A stretch of 64,000 nucleotides of DNA from Nocardia flavorosea (GTDB taxonomy: Bacteria > Actinomycetota > Actinomycetes > Mycobacteriales > Mycobacteriaceae): positions 1,922,001-1,986,000 of the forward strand of contig NZ_JADLQL010000001.1 of NCBI RefSeq assembly GCF_015477805.1, in the 5' to 3' direction. The notes under the pieces are model-generated. The model was not told the origin of the DNA. It did no database searches and worked only from the letters and a program-made list of their open reading frames with translations. Below are positions 55,907 to 64,000 of the stretch, piece by piece; position 1 is the stretch's first letter, and each line of letters opens with the position of its first letter. Made by a program: the position numbers and the translations under genes.

Positions 55907-57271
55907 TCAGATTCCCAGGACCAGTTTCGCCGTGGTGAAGTAGATGATCAGCCCGGTCGCGTCCACGAGAGTGGTAACCATCGGCGCCGATACGACCGCC
56001 GGGTCGATCCGCAACCGCTTGGCCAGCAGCGGCATGGTGCCGCCGATGGTGGCGGCCCAGGCGCAGATCAGGATCAGCGTGACTCCGACGACCACCGCGA
56101 CCTTCGGGCCCACGAACAGGCCCCCGATCACCAGGCCGACGACGGACAGCATCCCGCCCAGTACCAGGCCCACCCGGCATTCGCGCCAGATCACCTTGAA
56201 CAGGTCACCACCGCGGACCTCCCCCACCGCGACCGCGCGCACGCAGGCGGTGGCGGCCTGGGCGCCCGCGTTACCGCCCGCGCCGATCAGCAGCGGAATG
56301 AACAACGCCAGCTGGGCTGCCTGTTCGAGGGTGGCCTCGAAGAAACCGGTGACGCTCACGGTGAGGGTCGCGGCCACCAGCAGCAGCATCAGCCACAACG
56401 CGCGATAACGGGCGAGCTGGAAAACGCCCGCCGCCATGTAATGGCCCTCCCAGGGCGCCGAACCCGCCTGTTTGGCGACGTCCTCGCTGTCGGCCGCTTC
56501 GATGACCTCGACGGCGTCGTCGATGGTGAGCAGCCCCACCAGGCGATCCTCGCTGTCGACGACCGGCAGGTTGATGTCGTTGGTTTCGCGCATCAGGCGC
56601 GCGGCCTTCTCCGCCGAATCGGTGGCGCGGACGAACGCGGGTTCGGTGACCACCAGGTCCGCGACCATCGTGTCCGGGCCGGTGAGCACCAGTTCCCGCA
56701 GTTCCACGATGCCTTGCAGGCGGCGCCCGGCATCGACCACCGGCAGGGTGTACACGGTTTCGGCGTTGCCGCCTTTGACCCGTACGATCCGCAGCGCATC
56801 GGCGACGGAGAGGGTACCCGGGATCGCCACCACCTCGGGGGACATGTACCGGCCGACCGACCCCTCCGGGTAGCCCAGCAGCGCGGCGGTCATGCGCCGG
56901 TCGCGGGGGCTCAGCCCGGCCAGCACCTTCTTCGCCACCTTGGCGGGGGCTTCGCGGAGCATGCGGGCGCGATCGTCGGGGGCCATCCCCTCGACGAGTT
57001 CACGGAAGCTCTGATCGCGTAGACCCTGCAGGATCTGCTGCTGATCTACGGGTTCGAGTTCTTCGAACACCGCCAGCGCCAGATCCTTGTCCAGCAGGCG
57101 GAATGCCACACCGGCCTCGACCGCGTCCATGCGCGCGAGCTCGTCGGCGATGACGTGCGGCGGATGATTGTCCAGCCAGTGCAGCGCGGCGTCGACGCGA
57201 TGGCTTTCGACCACGTTCTGGAGGGATTCCGACAGCGTCGTCGGCGCTTCGATGAGTTCGATCTGCGACAT
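55907..57271 (-). CDS. mgtE: Magnesium transporter MgtE
   Basis: This 454-aa channel has an N-terminal superhelical MgtE_N domain (residues about 25-135), two CBS domains (about 140-265; RRLQGIVELRELVLTGPD and DINLPVVDSEDRLVGLLTID) and five membrane helices from about 290 (WLMLLLVAATLTVSVTGFFE to LIIYFTTAKLVLGI). CBS domains sense cytosolic Mg2+ and close the pore. LLIGAGGNAGAQAATACVRA is the conserved pore-lining stretch. Confidence 0.93.
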   Translation of the reverse strand: MSQIELIEAPTTLSESLQNVVESHRVDAALHWLDNHPPHVIADELARMDAVEAGVAFRLLDKDLALAVFEELEPVDQQQILQGLRDQSFRELVEGMAPDDRARMLREAPAKVAKKVLAGLSPRDRRMTAALLGYPEGSVGRYMSPEVVAIPGTLSVADALRIVRVKGGNAETVYTLPVVDAGRRLQGIVELRELVLTGPDTMVADLVVTEPAFVRATDSAEKAARLMRETNDINLPVVDSEDRLVGLLTIDDAVEVIEAADSEDVAKQAGSAPWEGHYMAAGVFQLARYRALWLMLLLVAATLTVSVTGFFEATLEQAAQLALFIPLLIGAGGNAGAQAATACVRAVAVGEVRGGDLFKVIWRECRVGLVLGGMLSVVGLVIGGLFVGPKVAVVVGVTLILICAWAATIGGTMPLLAKRLRIDPAVVSAPMVTTLVDATGLIIYFTTAKLVLGI

Positions 57272-57567
57272 GAGAAGTCCTCGGCACAGCGTTGATTTGC
57301 GAGTGATTCGAAAGAAGTCACACCGCGTGGCGCCGAGCCGGACCGCTCCGCAGACAGATATCGCTAGCGGAAACGCGGACGGACGGCGCCGCGCGGCCTT
57401 CGACTAGGAGGTTCGCTATGCATTGCGATACCACCTCCTTCTCGGGCGCTGGCGCGCAGTTACACGCCGCTCATCCGGATCAATAGTCTATGAATGCGAA
57501 CGCATCCTTGTGCAGGATACATCCCCGGGCCGGAAAGCTCGCATCGCAACGTTCGTCACACGGCGTT
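57272..57567. other. Upstream region of mgtE
   Basis: These 296 bases contain the hairpin at 57406-57439 and several GC-rich repeats. On the minus strand it may form a structured leader of the Mg2+ transporter mRNA. I cannot show an M-box fold from sequence alone. Confidence 0.4.
57406..57439 (-). promoter_or_regulatory. Hairpin in mgtE upstream region
   Basis: AGGAGGT/ACCTCCT (7 bp) and TCGC/GCGA (4 bp) form a bulged stem that encloses CTATGCATTGCG, nearly the arm sequence of the repeat after mgtE. It is a candidate leader element. Confidence 0.35.
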
Positions 57568-58101
57568 TCACACACTCGGGCGTGTCTGCCGGGTCACCGG
57601 CGGCAAGGTGGCAACGACCGCAGCCTCGGCTTCCGGCCACGACGGGGTGTGGTGGACCCACTGCGGCACCGGCCCGGACTGGATCCCGAACAGGAACAGA
57701 TGTGGCACCAGGCCGCGCAACGCCTCCTGCACTTCGAGACGGTCGTCGATCATATGGGTGATACCCAGTTCAGCGCAGTGCCCCGCTTTGTCCGCGCGTT
57801 CACGACAGAAGCGCACATTCTCCCGGGGCACACCGGTGTGCCGGTAGAAATCGTGGTGGTCGAGCCATTGCCTGGTGCGCTGCTGGACACGGGGCCCGCA
57901 TTTGGAGATCACCCAGGCCCGCCCGCCGAAAGATGCCACCAATCGGGCCAGCGCCTCGAAAGCGCCGTCGGTGGGCGGGGTTTGCATCGCTTCGGCATCA
58001 CCACCCGCCAGGAAAGTCGTATCGGCACCGCCGTCCGGAAGAGCCGCCCCCTGGATCACTCGGCCGAAATCGACTCCGAGCCTCGGTTTTCGTGTATTCA
58101 T
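57568..58101 (-). CDS. HAD-like hydrolase
   Basis: This 177-aa protein starts MNTRKPRLGVDFGRVIQGAA; the GVDFGRV segment takes the place of HAD motif I, and ITHMIDDRLEV resembles the last acidic motif (DD). It could be a phosphatase or an inactive HAD relative; motif I lacks the second Asp of classic DxDxT. It is adjacent to the PH-like membrane protein and MerR genes. Confidence 0.6.
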   Translation of the reverse strand: MNTRKPRLGVDFGRVIQGAALPDGGADTTFLAGGDAEAMQTPPTDGAFEALARLVASFGGRAWVISKCGPRVQQRTRQWLDHHDFYRHTGVPRENVRFCRERADKAGHCAELGITHMIDDRLEVQEALRGLVPHLFLFGIQSGPVPQWVHHTPSWPEAEAAVVATLPPVTRQTRPSV

Positions 58102-58108
58102 TTGCACT

Positions 58109-58840
58109 TCAGTGTGCGCTGCCGGACGCCACCCGGCCAGTTCTTTGCCGGGGCGCAGCCGTAGGCGGCGTGCGGCTCTTCTGGCTTTTCTCCCGGCTCG
58201 GCCGAGCATCCGCGGCCGGCGCGGTGCTCGGCACGGTCGGCCGGGAGCTCGGCGCGGGGGTCGGTGCGTTCAGCGCGGTGCGCAGCGTGGCGGGGTCGTC
58301 GAGGAAGAGGCTGATCCGGGTCGTCTCGGCCATGATGCGGCCGCTGGGTAGCAGCGAGTCGATGTGCACGGCGACGGGGTCGCGCAGGGTCAGGTCGGCG
58401 TTGGTGCCGTCGGGGCCCGCGAGGAACAGTCTGCCGCCCTCGAACGCGGCCGCGGTGTGGTTGTAGCGGCGGCATTCGGCGACCGCCGCGACGCGCTCGC
58501 GTGGTATCCGGGCGACCACGCGGCCGGATCGGCGCAGCACTACCTCCTGTCCGGTCACATAGTGCGGATAGGCGATATCGGCGACGACCACAGCGAACAA
58601 CGGCACCAGCGACCACACCGACAGCGCGGCCAGCGTGACAGCGAGCCACGCCCAGGGGATCAGCAGATGCAACACGCCTACTTCGATCAGAGTCGCCGCG
58701 AGGAAGGCCGACGGCAAGGCGAGTACGCCGCGGGTGGCGGTGAGCGGCTGCTGCTCGCGACTGTCGCGATCGGTGGTGCGGCGCAGCCACAGCCACAGGC
58801 CGCGGTACAGGCGGGCTCGATTGCGGAGCAGTCCGGTCAC
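58109..58840 (-). CDS. Membrane protein, probably two helices
   Basis: This 243-aa protein has two hydrophobic helices (VLALPSAFLAATLIEVGVLH and WAWLAVTLAALSVWSLVPLF) followed by a beta-rich part (EVVLRRSGRVVARIPRERVA, GGRLFLAGPDGTNADLTLRD), a PH-like layout, and a basic Pro/Ser tail. The GTG start overlaps the MerR gene stop by 4 nt. The function is unknown. Confidence 0.65.
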   Translation of the reverse strand: MTGLLRNRARLYRGLWLWLRRTTDRDSREQQPLTATRGVLALPSAFLAATLIEVGVLHLLIPWAWLAVTLAALSVWSLVPLFAVVVADIAYPHYVTGQEVVLRRSGRVVARIPRERVAAVAECRRYNHTAAAFEGGRLFLAGPDGTNADLTLRDPVAVHIDSLLPSGRIMAETTRISLFLDDPATLRTALNAPTPAPSSRPTVPSTAPAADARPSREKSQKSRTPPTAAPRQRTGRVASGSAH

Positions 58841-59634
58841 GACGGTTCCCCGCTGGTGTCTGTCAGCAGTTGCATCGCGCGGCGGACCGCCTGGCGTTGT
58901 GCGGGGTCGGGCACGAGGGTGTCCTCCGACAGCGACAGTCCGTCGTGCGGGATATTCGCTGTCGCGGCGGCCACGCCGGCGAAATCGAGCCGCCGCAACT
59001 GTCCGGCGATATCCTGCGCCAACTGCTCGATCAACTCGGCGGACTGTGCCACCGGGCGGCCGTGCAATCGTTCCCAGCCGCGCAGGAGCCGGCGGTAGTC
59101 GGTGCGGGCGGCCGGGTCGTCGAGGGCGCGAGTGAACCAGGTGAACATTTCGGCGGGTGTGTCACCGGAGAGGGAGAACATTTCCAGCATGTCGCGTTCC
59201 TGGTCGAGCGCGGCGCGCTCCGCCTCGTCGGCGTGCTCGCGGGCCCGGTCGAAGGCGTCGGCGACCTCGTCCGGGAGTGCGGTCAGGCGGCGGCCGGCAT
59301 CGACGGCGGCCAGCATGCGGGCCACGCCTTCCTGTTTGCGAGTGAGCTGGGTGATGCGCTGGGTGATCTCCTCGTGCAGCGCGGCGAGATCGGCCCGCAG
59401 GTCCTCGGTATCCGAGGCGCCGTGCTCGTTGGCGAAGACGGCGGCCACCGCGCCGAGCGGCAGACCGTTGCCGGCGAGCCAGCGGATGCGCATGAGCCGG
59501 GTCAGTTCCGCCATACCGTAGTCGCGGTAGCCGTTGTCGGGGCGGACAGGCTCCGGGAGCAGGCCCAACCGGTGATAGTGGCGGACGGCGCGCGGAGTCG
59601 TTCCGGCAGCCGCGGCGATTTCACTGATCCTCAT
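58837..59634 (-). CDS. MerR-family transcriptional regulator (TipAL-like)
   Basis: This 265-aa regulator has the MerR HTH MRISEIAAAAGTTPRAVRHY, RLGLLPEP and a coiled coil, followed by a 130-residue C-terminal domain (AGRRLTALPDEVADAFDRAR region) with no recognised cofactor ligands. Upstream the minus strand carries a TTGACT -35 at 59667-59672 with a weak -10, normal for MerR-activated promoters. The stop overlaps the membrane protein start. Confidence 0.85.
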   Translation of the reverse strand: MRISEIAAAAGTTPRAVRHYHRLGLLPEPVRPDNGYRDYGMAELTRLMRIRWLAGNGLPLGAVAAVFANEHGASDTEDLRADLAALHEEITQRITQLTRKQEGVARMLAAVDAGRRLTALPDEVADAFDRAREHADEAERAALDQERDMLEMFSLSGDTPAEMFTWFTRALDDPAARTDYRRLLRGWERLHGRPVAQSAELIEQLAQDIAGQLRRLDFAGVAAATANIPHDGLSLSEDTLVPDPAQRQAVRRAMQLLTDTSGEPS

Positions 59635-60002
59635 GTCGCCAAGCGTGCGGTGTGACGCTACGTCGCAGTCAAGGCAGGCCGGGAACCACAGCCGGCATGG
59701 TTCCCGCAGACCTCGACCGCTACCGGGTCGAATACGCTCGGCGCACCCGAAGGAGTTCGGCCACAGCGCGCTGAACAATGCCGGCGACAAGCGCATCGGC
59801 CAGTTCATCACTGGATACCGCCGCAGCCCATCGACACCGCGGAGGCTGCGGGGCACCGGATACCGGGCCGGGCTTTCTTACCCACGATGCCCGCTCCCGC
59901 GCGTCGGCGACGACGGATTGCCCGAATGCCGTTCGGCCGACAGAGTGGAGACCGAGGTGTTTCTCATGCGGCCCGCGGGGGCCGGAAACGGAGGAGGGTG
60001 CT
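59635..60002. other. Divergent MerR/LLM intergenic region
   Basis: These 368 bases between the divergent genes contain the MerR-side TTGACT box and no gene that I can support. Confidence 0.5.
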
Positions 60003-61028
60003 GTGCGCTTCGGAATCTTCATCCCCCAGGGCTGGCGGCTGGATCTGGTGGGTATCGAACCCGCCGCGCAGTGGGAGGTGATGCGGGCTCTCGCGGCGCG
60101 CGCCGATGCGAATCCGGTGTGGGAATCGCTGTGGGTGTACGACCACTTCCACACCGTCCCCGAGCCCACCGAGGAAGCCACTCATGAGGCGTGGAGCCTG
60201 ATGTCGGCGTTCGCCGCGACCACCTCACGGGTGCGGCTCGGGCAGATGTGTACGGCGATGAGTTACCGCAATCCGGCCTACCTGGCGAAGGTCGCGGCGA
60301 CCGTCGATCTGATCTCGGGCGGCCGTACCGAGATGGGGATCGGCGGCGGCTGGTACGAGCACGAATGGCGCGCCTACGGGTACGGCTTCCCCACCGCCGG
60401 GGAACGGCTCGGCCGCCTCGACGAGGGCGTGCAGATCTTCCGGCAGGCCTGGAGTTCGGGCACCGCCACCCTGGACGGCAAGTACTACCAGGTGAACGGT
60501 GCGATCGTCCGGCCGCTGCCGGTACAGGAAGGCGGGATCCCGCTGTGGATCGCCGGCGGCGGTGAGAAGAAAACACTGCGTATCGCCGCGAAGTACGCGA
60601 ACTACACGAACTTCGCCGGCAACCCCGACGAGTTCGCCCGCAAATCGGAGATCCTGCGCGACCACTGCGCCGATGTCGGCACCGATTTCGACGCCATTGT
60701 GCGCAGCGCCAACTTCAACGTCGTCATCGGCGCGACCGAAGCCGAAGTGGAGCAGCGCAAAGCCGAGAATGTCGCGCGGCTGATCCCGGCCCTGGGCGAA
60801 GAGAAGGCCCGCGCCTATCTCGACAACCTGGCCACCGGCGCGGCCGTCGGCACCCCGGAACAGATCGTGGCGAAATTGTCCGCCGTGCGCGATCGCGGGC
60901 TGGGATACGCCATCTTCAACTTCCCGGAAGCGGCCTACGACACCAGCGGGATCGAACTCCTGGAACGGGAAGTGCTTCCGGCACTGTCCATACCGACCCC
61001 GGCGAGCCGCCGTCTTACGCAGCCCTGA
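60003..61028 (+). CDS. LLM-class F420/flavin-dependent oxidoreductase
   Basis: This 341-aa TIM-barrel protein of the luciferase-like monooxygenase family has VRFGIFIPQGW at its start, GLWVYDHF-type SLWVYDHFHT, LGQMCTAMSYRNP, VDLISGGRTEMGIGGGWYEH and IPLWIAGGGEKKTLRIAAKY. In actinobacteria these use F420 or FMN. GGAGGAGGG lies directly before GTG 60003, and the open frame upstream is not protein-like. It converges with the AhpD-like gene. Confidence 0.9.
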   Translation: MRFGIFIPQGWRLDLVGIEPAAQWEVMRALAARADANPVWESLWVYDHFHTVPEPTEEATHEAWSLMSAFAATTSRVRLGQMCTAMSYRNPAYLAKVAATVDLISGGRTEMGIGGGWYEHEWRAYGYGFPTAGERLGRLDEGVQIFRQAWSSGTATLDGKYYQVNGAIVRPLPVQEGGIPLWIAGGGEKKTLRIAAKYANYTNFAGNPDEFARKSEILRDHCADVGTDFDAIVRSANFNVVIGATEAEVEQRKAENVARLIPALGEEKARAYLDNLATGAAVGTPEQIVAKLSAVRDRGLGYAIFNFPEAAYDTSGIELLEREVLPALSIPTPASRRLTQP

Positions 61029-61518
61029 CCAGCCGATTTGCGAATGTCGAGATGGTATAGGTCCCGACACCCAAGACGACTTCGAGCGCATTGCGCTCGG
61101 TGTAGCCCTGCGCCGCGAAGGCATCGACCGACCGGGTGTCCACAGCCCCGGCGGTGGCCATGACTTCGAGGGTGAAGACCCGGACCGCATCGAGGCGCTC
61201 GTCGTCGAGTGCGCGTTTCTCGCGCAGAGCTGCGGCCAGTTCCGGCGCGGCGCCGAGTTTGCGCAGCTTCCCGGTATGCATGGCGATGCAGATATGGCAG
61301 TCGTTGTGGACCGCCACTGTCATGATGACCACTTCCCGCGCGATCGGGTCCAGCGTGCACTGATCGAACCGGGCGGACATATCCAGGAATCCGGTCAGCA
61401 GCTCCGGTGAGGCGGCCAACTGGGCGACAGCTTCGGGCACCACCCCGGCGTCGGCCATGGCCGCCATCGTTGCGCGCGATCCCTCCGGGGCGGTTTCGAG
61501 TGTATGCGGGGCGAACAT
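61015..61518 (-). CDS. Carboxymuconolactone decarboxylase/AhpD-like protein
   Basis: This 167-aa protein has the peroxidase CxxCxxxH motif as C74-H-I-C77-I-A-M-H81 in HNDCHICIAMH, preceded by Glu-rich REVVIMTVAV. AhpD-like proteins act as peroxidase reductants or disulfide reductases. AGGAGG before the ATG is strong. It overlaps the LLM gene by 14 nt at its 3' end and is divergent from the MarR gene. Confidence 0.88.
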   Translation of the reverse strand: MFAPHTLETAPEGSRATMAAMADAGVVPEAVAQLAASPELLTGFLDMSARFDQCTLDPIAREVVIMTVAVHNDCHICIAMHTGKLRKLGAAPELAAALREKRALDDERLDAVRVFTLEVMATAGAVDTRSVDAFAAQGYTERNALEVVLGVGTYTISTFANRLVRAA

Positions 61519-61529
61519 CTCGGCCTCCT

Positions 61530-61580
61530 ATTATGGACAACATGGTTGACGAAACGATGGTAAACCAGGTTGTCCATAAT
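61530..61580. promoter_or_regulatory. MarR operator, long inverted repeat
   Basis: Two 21-nt arms (61530-61550 and 61560-61580) match at 19 positions; the cores are ATTATGGACAAC and GTTGTCCATAAT. They sit between the AhpD-like and MarR starts and are likely the MarR site for both genes. Confidence 0.75.
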
Positions 61581-61594
61581 GCCAAGGCAGTGGG

Positions 61595-62077
61595 ATGACC
61601 AGGGAAAACAGGAACCACCCCCGGGCGGGCTACGAACTCCCGCTGCTGCTCCTAGCGGGCTTCCGCACCCTCATCGACGAAGTACACGACGAACTCGCAC
61701 GCCGGGGCCACCCGCAGGCGCGCCCCGCCCACGGTTTCGCTATGCAAGCGATCGGCCCCGACGGAGCGACCGCCAGCGATATCGGCCGCCGGCTCGGCGT
61801 CTCCAAACAGGCCGCGGGCAAGACCGTCGATCGCCTCATTGCCCTCGGCTACGCAGAACGCGCCGCCGACCCTGCCGACGCGCGCCGCCGCCTCGTTCGC
61901 CGCACCACACACGGAGACGACATGCTCGCTCTCTCGGCCGCGATCTTCGACCGGCTGCGTACGCAGTGGGCACAGACACTGGGCGAGCAACAGCTACGTG
62001 CGATGGAGGACGGTCTGCGCACCGTCGCCGCACCGAATGCGTTCCGGCTCGACGCGACGCGATGGCTGGGCGACTGA
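61595..62077 (+). CDS. MarR-family transcriptional regulator
   Basis: This 160-aa regulator has the MarR winged HTH ATASDIGRRLGVSKQAAGKT, VDRLIALGYAERAADPADAR and RRRLVRRT wing. The N-terminal helix includes PLLLLAGFRTLIDEVHDELA. The likely target is the operator with cores around 61530-61580, controlling itself and the AhpD-like gene in response to redox or a phenolic ligand. ATG 61595 has only a weak ribosome site. Confidence 0.88.
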   Translation: MTRENRNHPRAGYELPLLLLAGFRTLIDEVHDELARRGHPQARPAHGFAMQAIGPDGATASDIGRRLGVSKQAAGKTVDRLIALGYAERAADPADARRRLVRRTTHGDDMLALSAAIFDRLRTQWAQTLGEQQLRAMEDGLRTVAAPNAFRLDATRWLGD

Positions 62078-62088
62078 GCCACGAACAG

Positions 62089-62129
62089 CAGTGGCGCGCA
62101 ACAGCTTCCGGTGCTGTTACGCGCCACTG
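62089..62129. terminator. Bidirectional terminator between MarR and nrdE
   Basis: CAGTGGCGCGCAACAGC pairs with GCTGTTACGCGCCACTG (17 bp, one mismatch) around a 7-nt loop, followed by TATTT on the plus strand. It serves MarR and the convergent nrdE. Confidence 0.85.
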
Positions 62130-62144
62130 TATTTCGCGGGCGGA

Positions 62145-64000
62145 TCAGAGCATGCAGCTCACGCAGCCCTCGACCTCGGTACCCTCCAGCGCCATCTGCC
62201 GGAGGCGGATGTAGTAGAGGGTTTTGATGCCCTTGCGCCAGGCGTAGATCTGGGCCCGGTTCAGGTCGCGGGTGGTGGCGGTGTCCTTGAAGAACAGCGT
62301 CAGCGACAGGCCCTGATCCACATGCTGGGTGGCCGCCGCATAGGTATCGATGATCTTCTCGTAGCCGATCTCGTACGCGTCCTGGTAGTAGTCCAGGTTG
62401 TCGTCGGTCATGTACGGGGCCGGGTAGTAGACGCGGCCGATCTTGCCTTCCTTGCGGATCTCGATCTTCGACGCCACCGGGTGAATGGAACTGGTGGAGT
62501 GGTTGATATAGGAGATCGAACCGGTCGGCGGAACGGCCTGCAGGTTCTGGTTGTAGAGGCCGTGTTCCATGACCGCAGTCTTCAGCTGCCGCCAGTCGTC
62601 CTGGGTGGGGATATGGATCCCGGCTTCGGCGAACAGCTGGGCAACCCGGCCGGTTTTCGGCTCCCACACCTGATCGGTGTACTTGTCGAAGTACTCACCA
62701 CTGGCGTACTTCGACTCCGGGAACCCACCGAAGTAGGTACCGCGTTCCTGCGCAAGCAGATTCGAGGCCCGGATCGCGTGGTAGACGACGGTGTAGAAGT
62801 AGATGTTGGTGAAATCCAGCCCCTCTTCGGAACCGTAGTGGATCCGTTCCCGCGCCAGGAACCCGTGCAGGTTCATCTGCCCCAGGCCGATGGCGTGCGA
62901 GGAGTTGTTGCCCTGTTCGATGGAGGGCACCGAGTAGATATGGGTCTGGTCGGAGACCGCGGTGAGCGCCCGGATCGCGGTCTCGATGGTCTGCGCGAAA
63001 TCCGGGGAGTCCATCGTCTTGGCGATGTTCAACGACCCCAAGTTGCAGGAGATGTCCTTGCCCACCTTCGCGTAGGTGAGGTCGTCGTTGTACACCGACG
63101 GAGTGGAGACCTGCAGGATTTCCGAGCACAGATTCGAATGGGTGATCTTGCCGGCGATCGGGTTGGCCCGGTTCACCGTGTCCTCGAACATGATGTAGGG
63201 GTAGCCGGATTCGAACTGCAGCTCGGCGATGGTCTGGAAGAACTCGCGCGCCTTGATCTTCGACTTGCGGATCCGCTTGTCGTCGACCATCTCGTAGTAC
63301 TTCTCGGTGACGTCGATATCGGCGAACGGCTTACCGTAGATCCGCTCCACGTCATAGGGCGAGAACAGGTACATGTCCTCGTTCTTCTTCGCCAGCTCGA
63401 AGGTGATATCGGGGATCACCACACCGAGGGAGAGGGTTTTGATACGGATCTTCTCGTCCGCGTTCTCCCGTTTGGTGTCGAGGAACCGGTAGATATCGGG
63501 GTGGTGAGCGTGCAGGTACACCGCACCCGCACCTTGGCGCGCCCCGAGCTGGTTGGCGTAGGAGAACGAATCCTCGAGCAGCTTCATGATCGGGATGACA
63601 CCCGAGGACTGGTTCTCGATCTTCTTGATCGGCGCGCCGTGCTCACGAATATTGCTGAGCAGCAACGCAACTCCCCCGCCACGCTTGGACAGCTGCAGCG
63701 CCGAGTTGATGGAGCGCCCGATCGACTCCATATTGTCTTCGATCCGCAGCAGGAAGCACGACACCGGCTCGCCGCGCTGCTTCTTGCCCGAGTTGAGAAA
63801 GGTCGGAGTGGCCGGCTGGAAGCGGCCGTCGATGATCTCCTCGACCAACTGCTGCGCCAGCACCTCGTCACCGGCGGCCAGCGTGAGCGCGACCATGCAC
63901 ACCCGGTCCTCGAAGCGTTCGAGGTAGCGCTTCCCGTCGAAGGTTTTCAGCGTGTAGGAGGTGTAGTACTTGAACGCGCCGAGGAAGGTCGGGAACCGGA
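62145..64000 (-). CDS. nrdE: Class Ib ribonucleotide reductase alpha subunit NrdE (5' end cut)
   Basis: The visible 618 C-terminal residues are the class Ib large subunit, which reduces ribonucleoside diphosphates. Landmarks are [19 protein letters not shown] (active-site Cys), [14 protein letters not shown] (second active-site Cys on the reduction site), the loop [14 protein letters not shown], and the C-terminal CVSCML pair that receives electrons from NrdH redoxin. The in-frame sequence continues to the window edge ([20 protein letters not shown]), so the N-terminal part lies outside. nrdF is not adjacent. Confidence 0.95.
   Translation of the reverse strand, partial: RFPTFLGAFKYYTSYTLKTFDGKRYLERFEDRVCMVALTLAAGDEVLAQQLVEEIIDGRFQPATPTFLNSGKKQRGEPVSCFLLRIEDNMESIGRSINSALQLSKRGGGVALLLSNIREHGAPIKKIENQSSGVIPIMKLLEDSFSYANQLGARQGAGAVYLHAHHPDIYRFLDTKRENADEKIRIKTLSLGVVIPDITFELAKKNEDMYLFSPYDVERIYGKPFADIDVTEKYYEMVDDKRIRKSKIKAREFFQTIAELQFESGYPYIMFEDTVNRANPIAGKITHSNLCSEILQVSTPSVYNDDLTYAKVGKDISCNLGSLNIAKTMDSPDFAQTIETAIRALTAVSDQTHIYSVPSIEQGNNSSHAIGLGQMNLHGFLARERIHYGSEEGLDFTNIYFYTVVYHAIRASNLLAQERGTYFGGFPESKYASGEYFDKYTDQVWEPKTGRVAQLFAEAGIHIPTQDDWRQLKTAVMEHGLYNQNLQAVPPTGSISYINHSTSSIHPVASKIEIRKEGKIGRVYYPAPYMTDDNLDYYQDAYEIGYEKIIDTYAAATQHVDQGLSLTLFFKDTATTRDLNRAQIYAWRKGIKTLYYIRLRQMALEGTEVEGCVSCML

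Noticed and set aside
57272..57567. M-box magnesium riboswitch before mgtE
   Set aside because: The conserved M-box core was not found by eye; only generic hairpins are visible.

Overview
This is a high-GC actinobacterial window, most probably from Nocardia or a close mycolic-acid-producing relative. The first 23 kb keeps, in order, the genes of the Mycobacterium tuberculosis Rv3032-Rv3048c neighbourhood: an Rv3032-type alpha-glucosyltransferase, an Rv3035-type beta-propeller lipoprotein, an Rv3034c-type acyltransferase, an Rv3037c-type THUMP-like protein, an Rv3038c-type methyltransferase, echA17-type and NUDIX genes, an Rv3041c-type ABC ATPase, serB, ctaD, fecB and nrdF. Family identities come from reading the translations and from memory of the families; no database search was run.

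Layout. 1-8.5 kb: glycan and cell-envelope genes, then an inserted two-gene unit, a P-loop NTPase translationally coupled to a membrane-anchored type 1 periplasmic-binding-like protein. 8.8-17.7 kb: a mostly minus-strand housekeeping run (GNAT, THUMP-like protein, methyltransferase, crotonase, NUDIX, ABC ATPase, Pth2-like protein, SerB) with a MazF-type toxin-antitoxin pair inserted between NUDIX and the ABC ATPase. 18-23 kb: ctaD divergent from fecB, a small glycine-zipper protein, and nrdF.

23-62 kb is accessory. Convergent nrdF (plus) and nrdE (minus, cut by the window end) enclose it, and strong hairpins stand at both borders. It holds an NSS sodium symporter with a 51-aa small subunit; an F420-type reductase; several regulator/enzyme pairs with visible operators (WYL/DinB, TetR/oxidoreductase, MerR/SDR, MarR/AhpD-like); LysR/MFS and GlxA/isochorismatase pairs; a thiocyanate-hydrolase-like operon with a fused beta-alpha subunit; a WhiJ-like XRE/DUF397 pair; a type VII secretion substrate region (EspG, PPE-like, WXG-like partners, DUF3558 lipoprotein, RDD protein) without secretion machinery; then aldo/keto reductase, DUF2268 peptidase, MgtE, a HAD-like protein, a MerR regulator, an LLM oxidoreductase and MarR.

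Points most worth checking are the NTPase/binding-protein module, the fused thiocyanate-hydrolase-like operon, a promoter shared by two type VII substrate operons, an apparent one-base frameshift in the WXG effector gene, and the 39-kb separation of nrdF from nrdE. Degenerate genes (an XRE-cupin regulator in two frames and an MFS 5' remnant) mark 29-31.5 kb as a decaying stretch.
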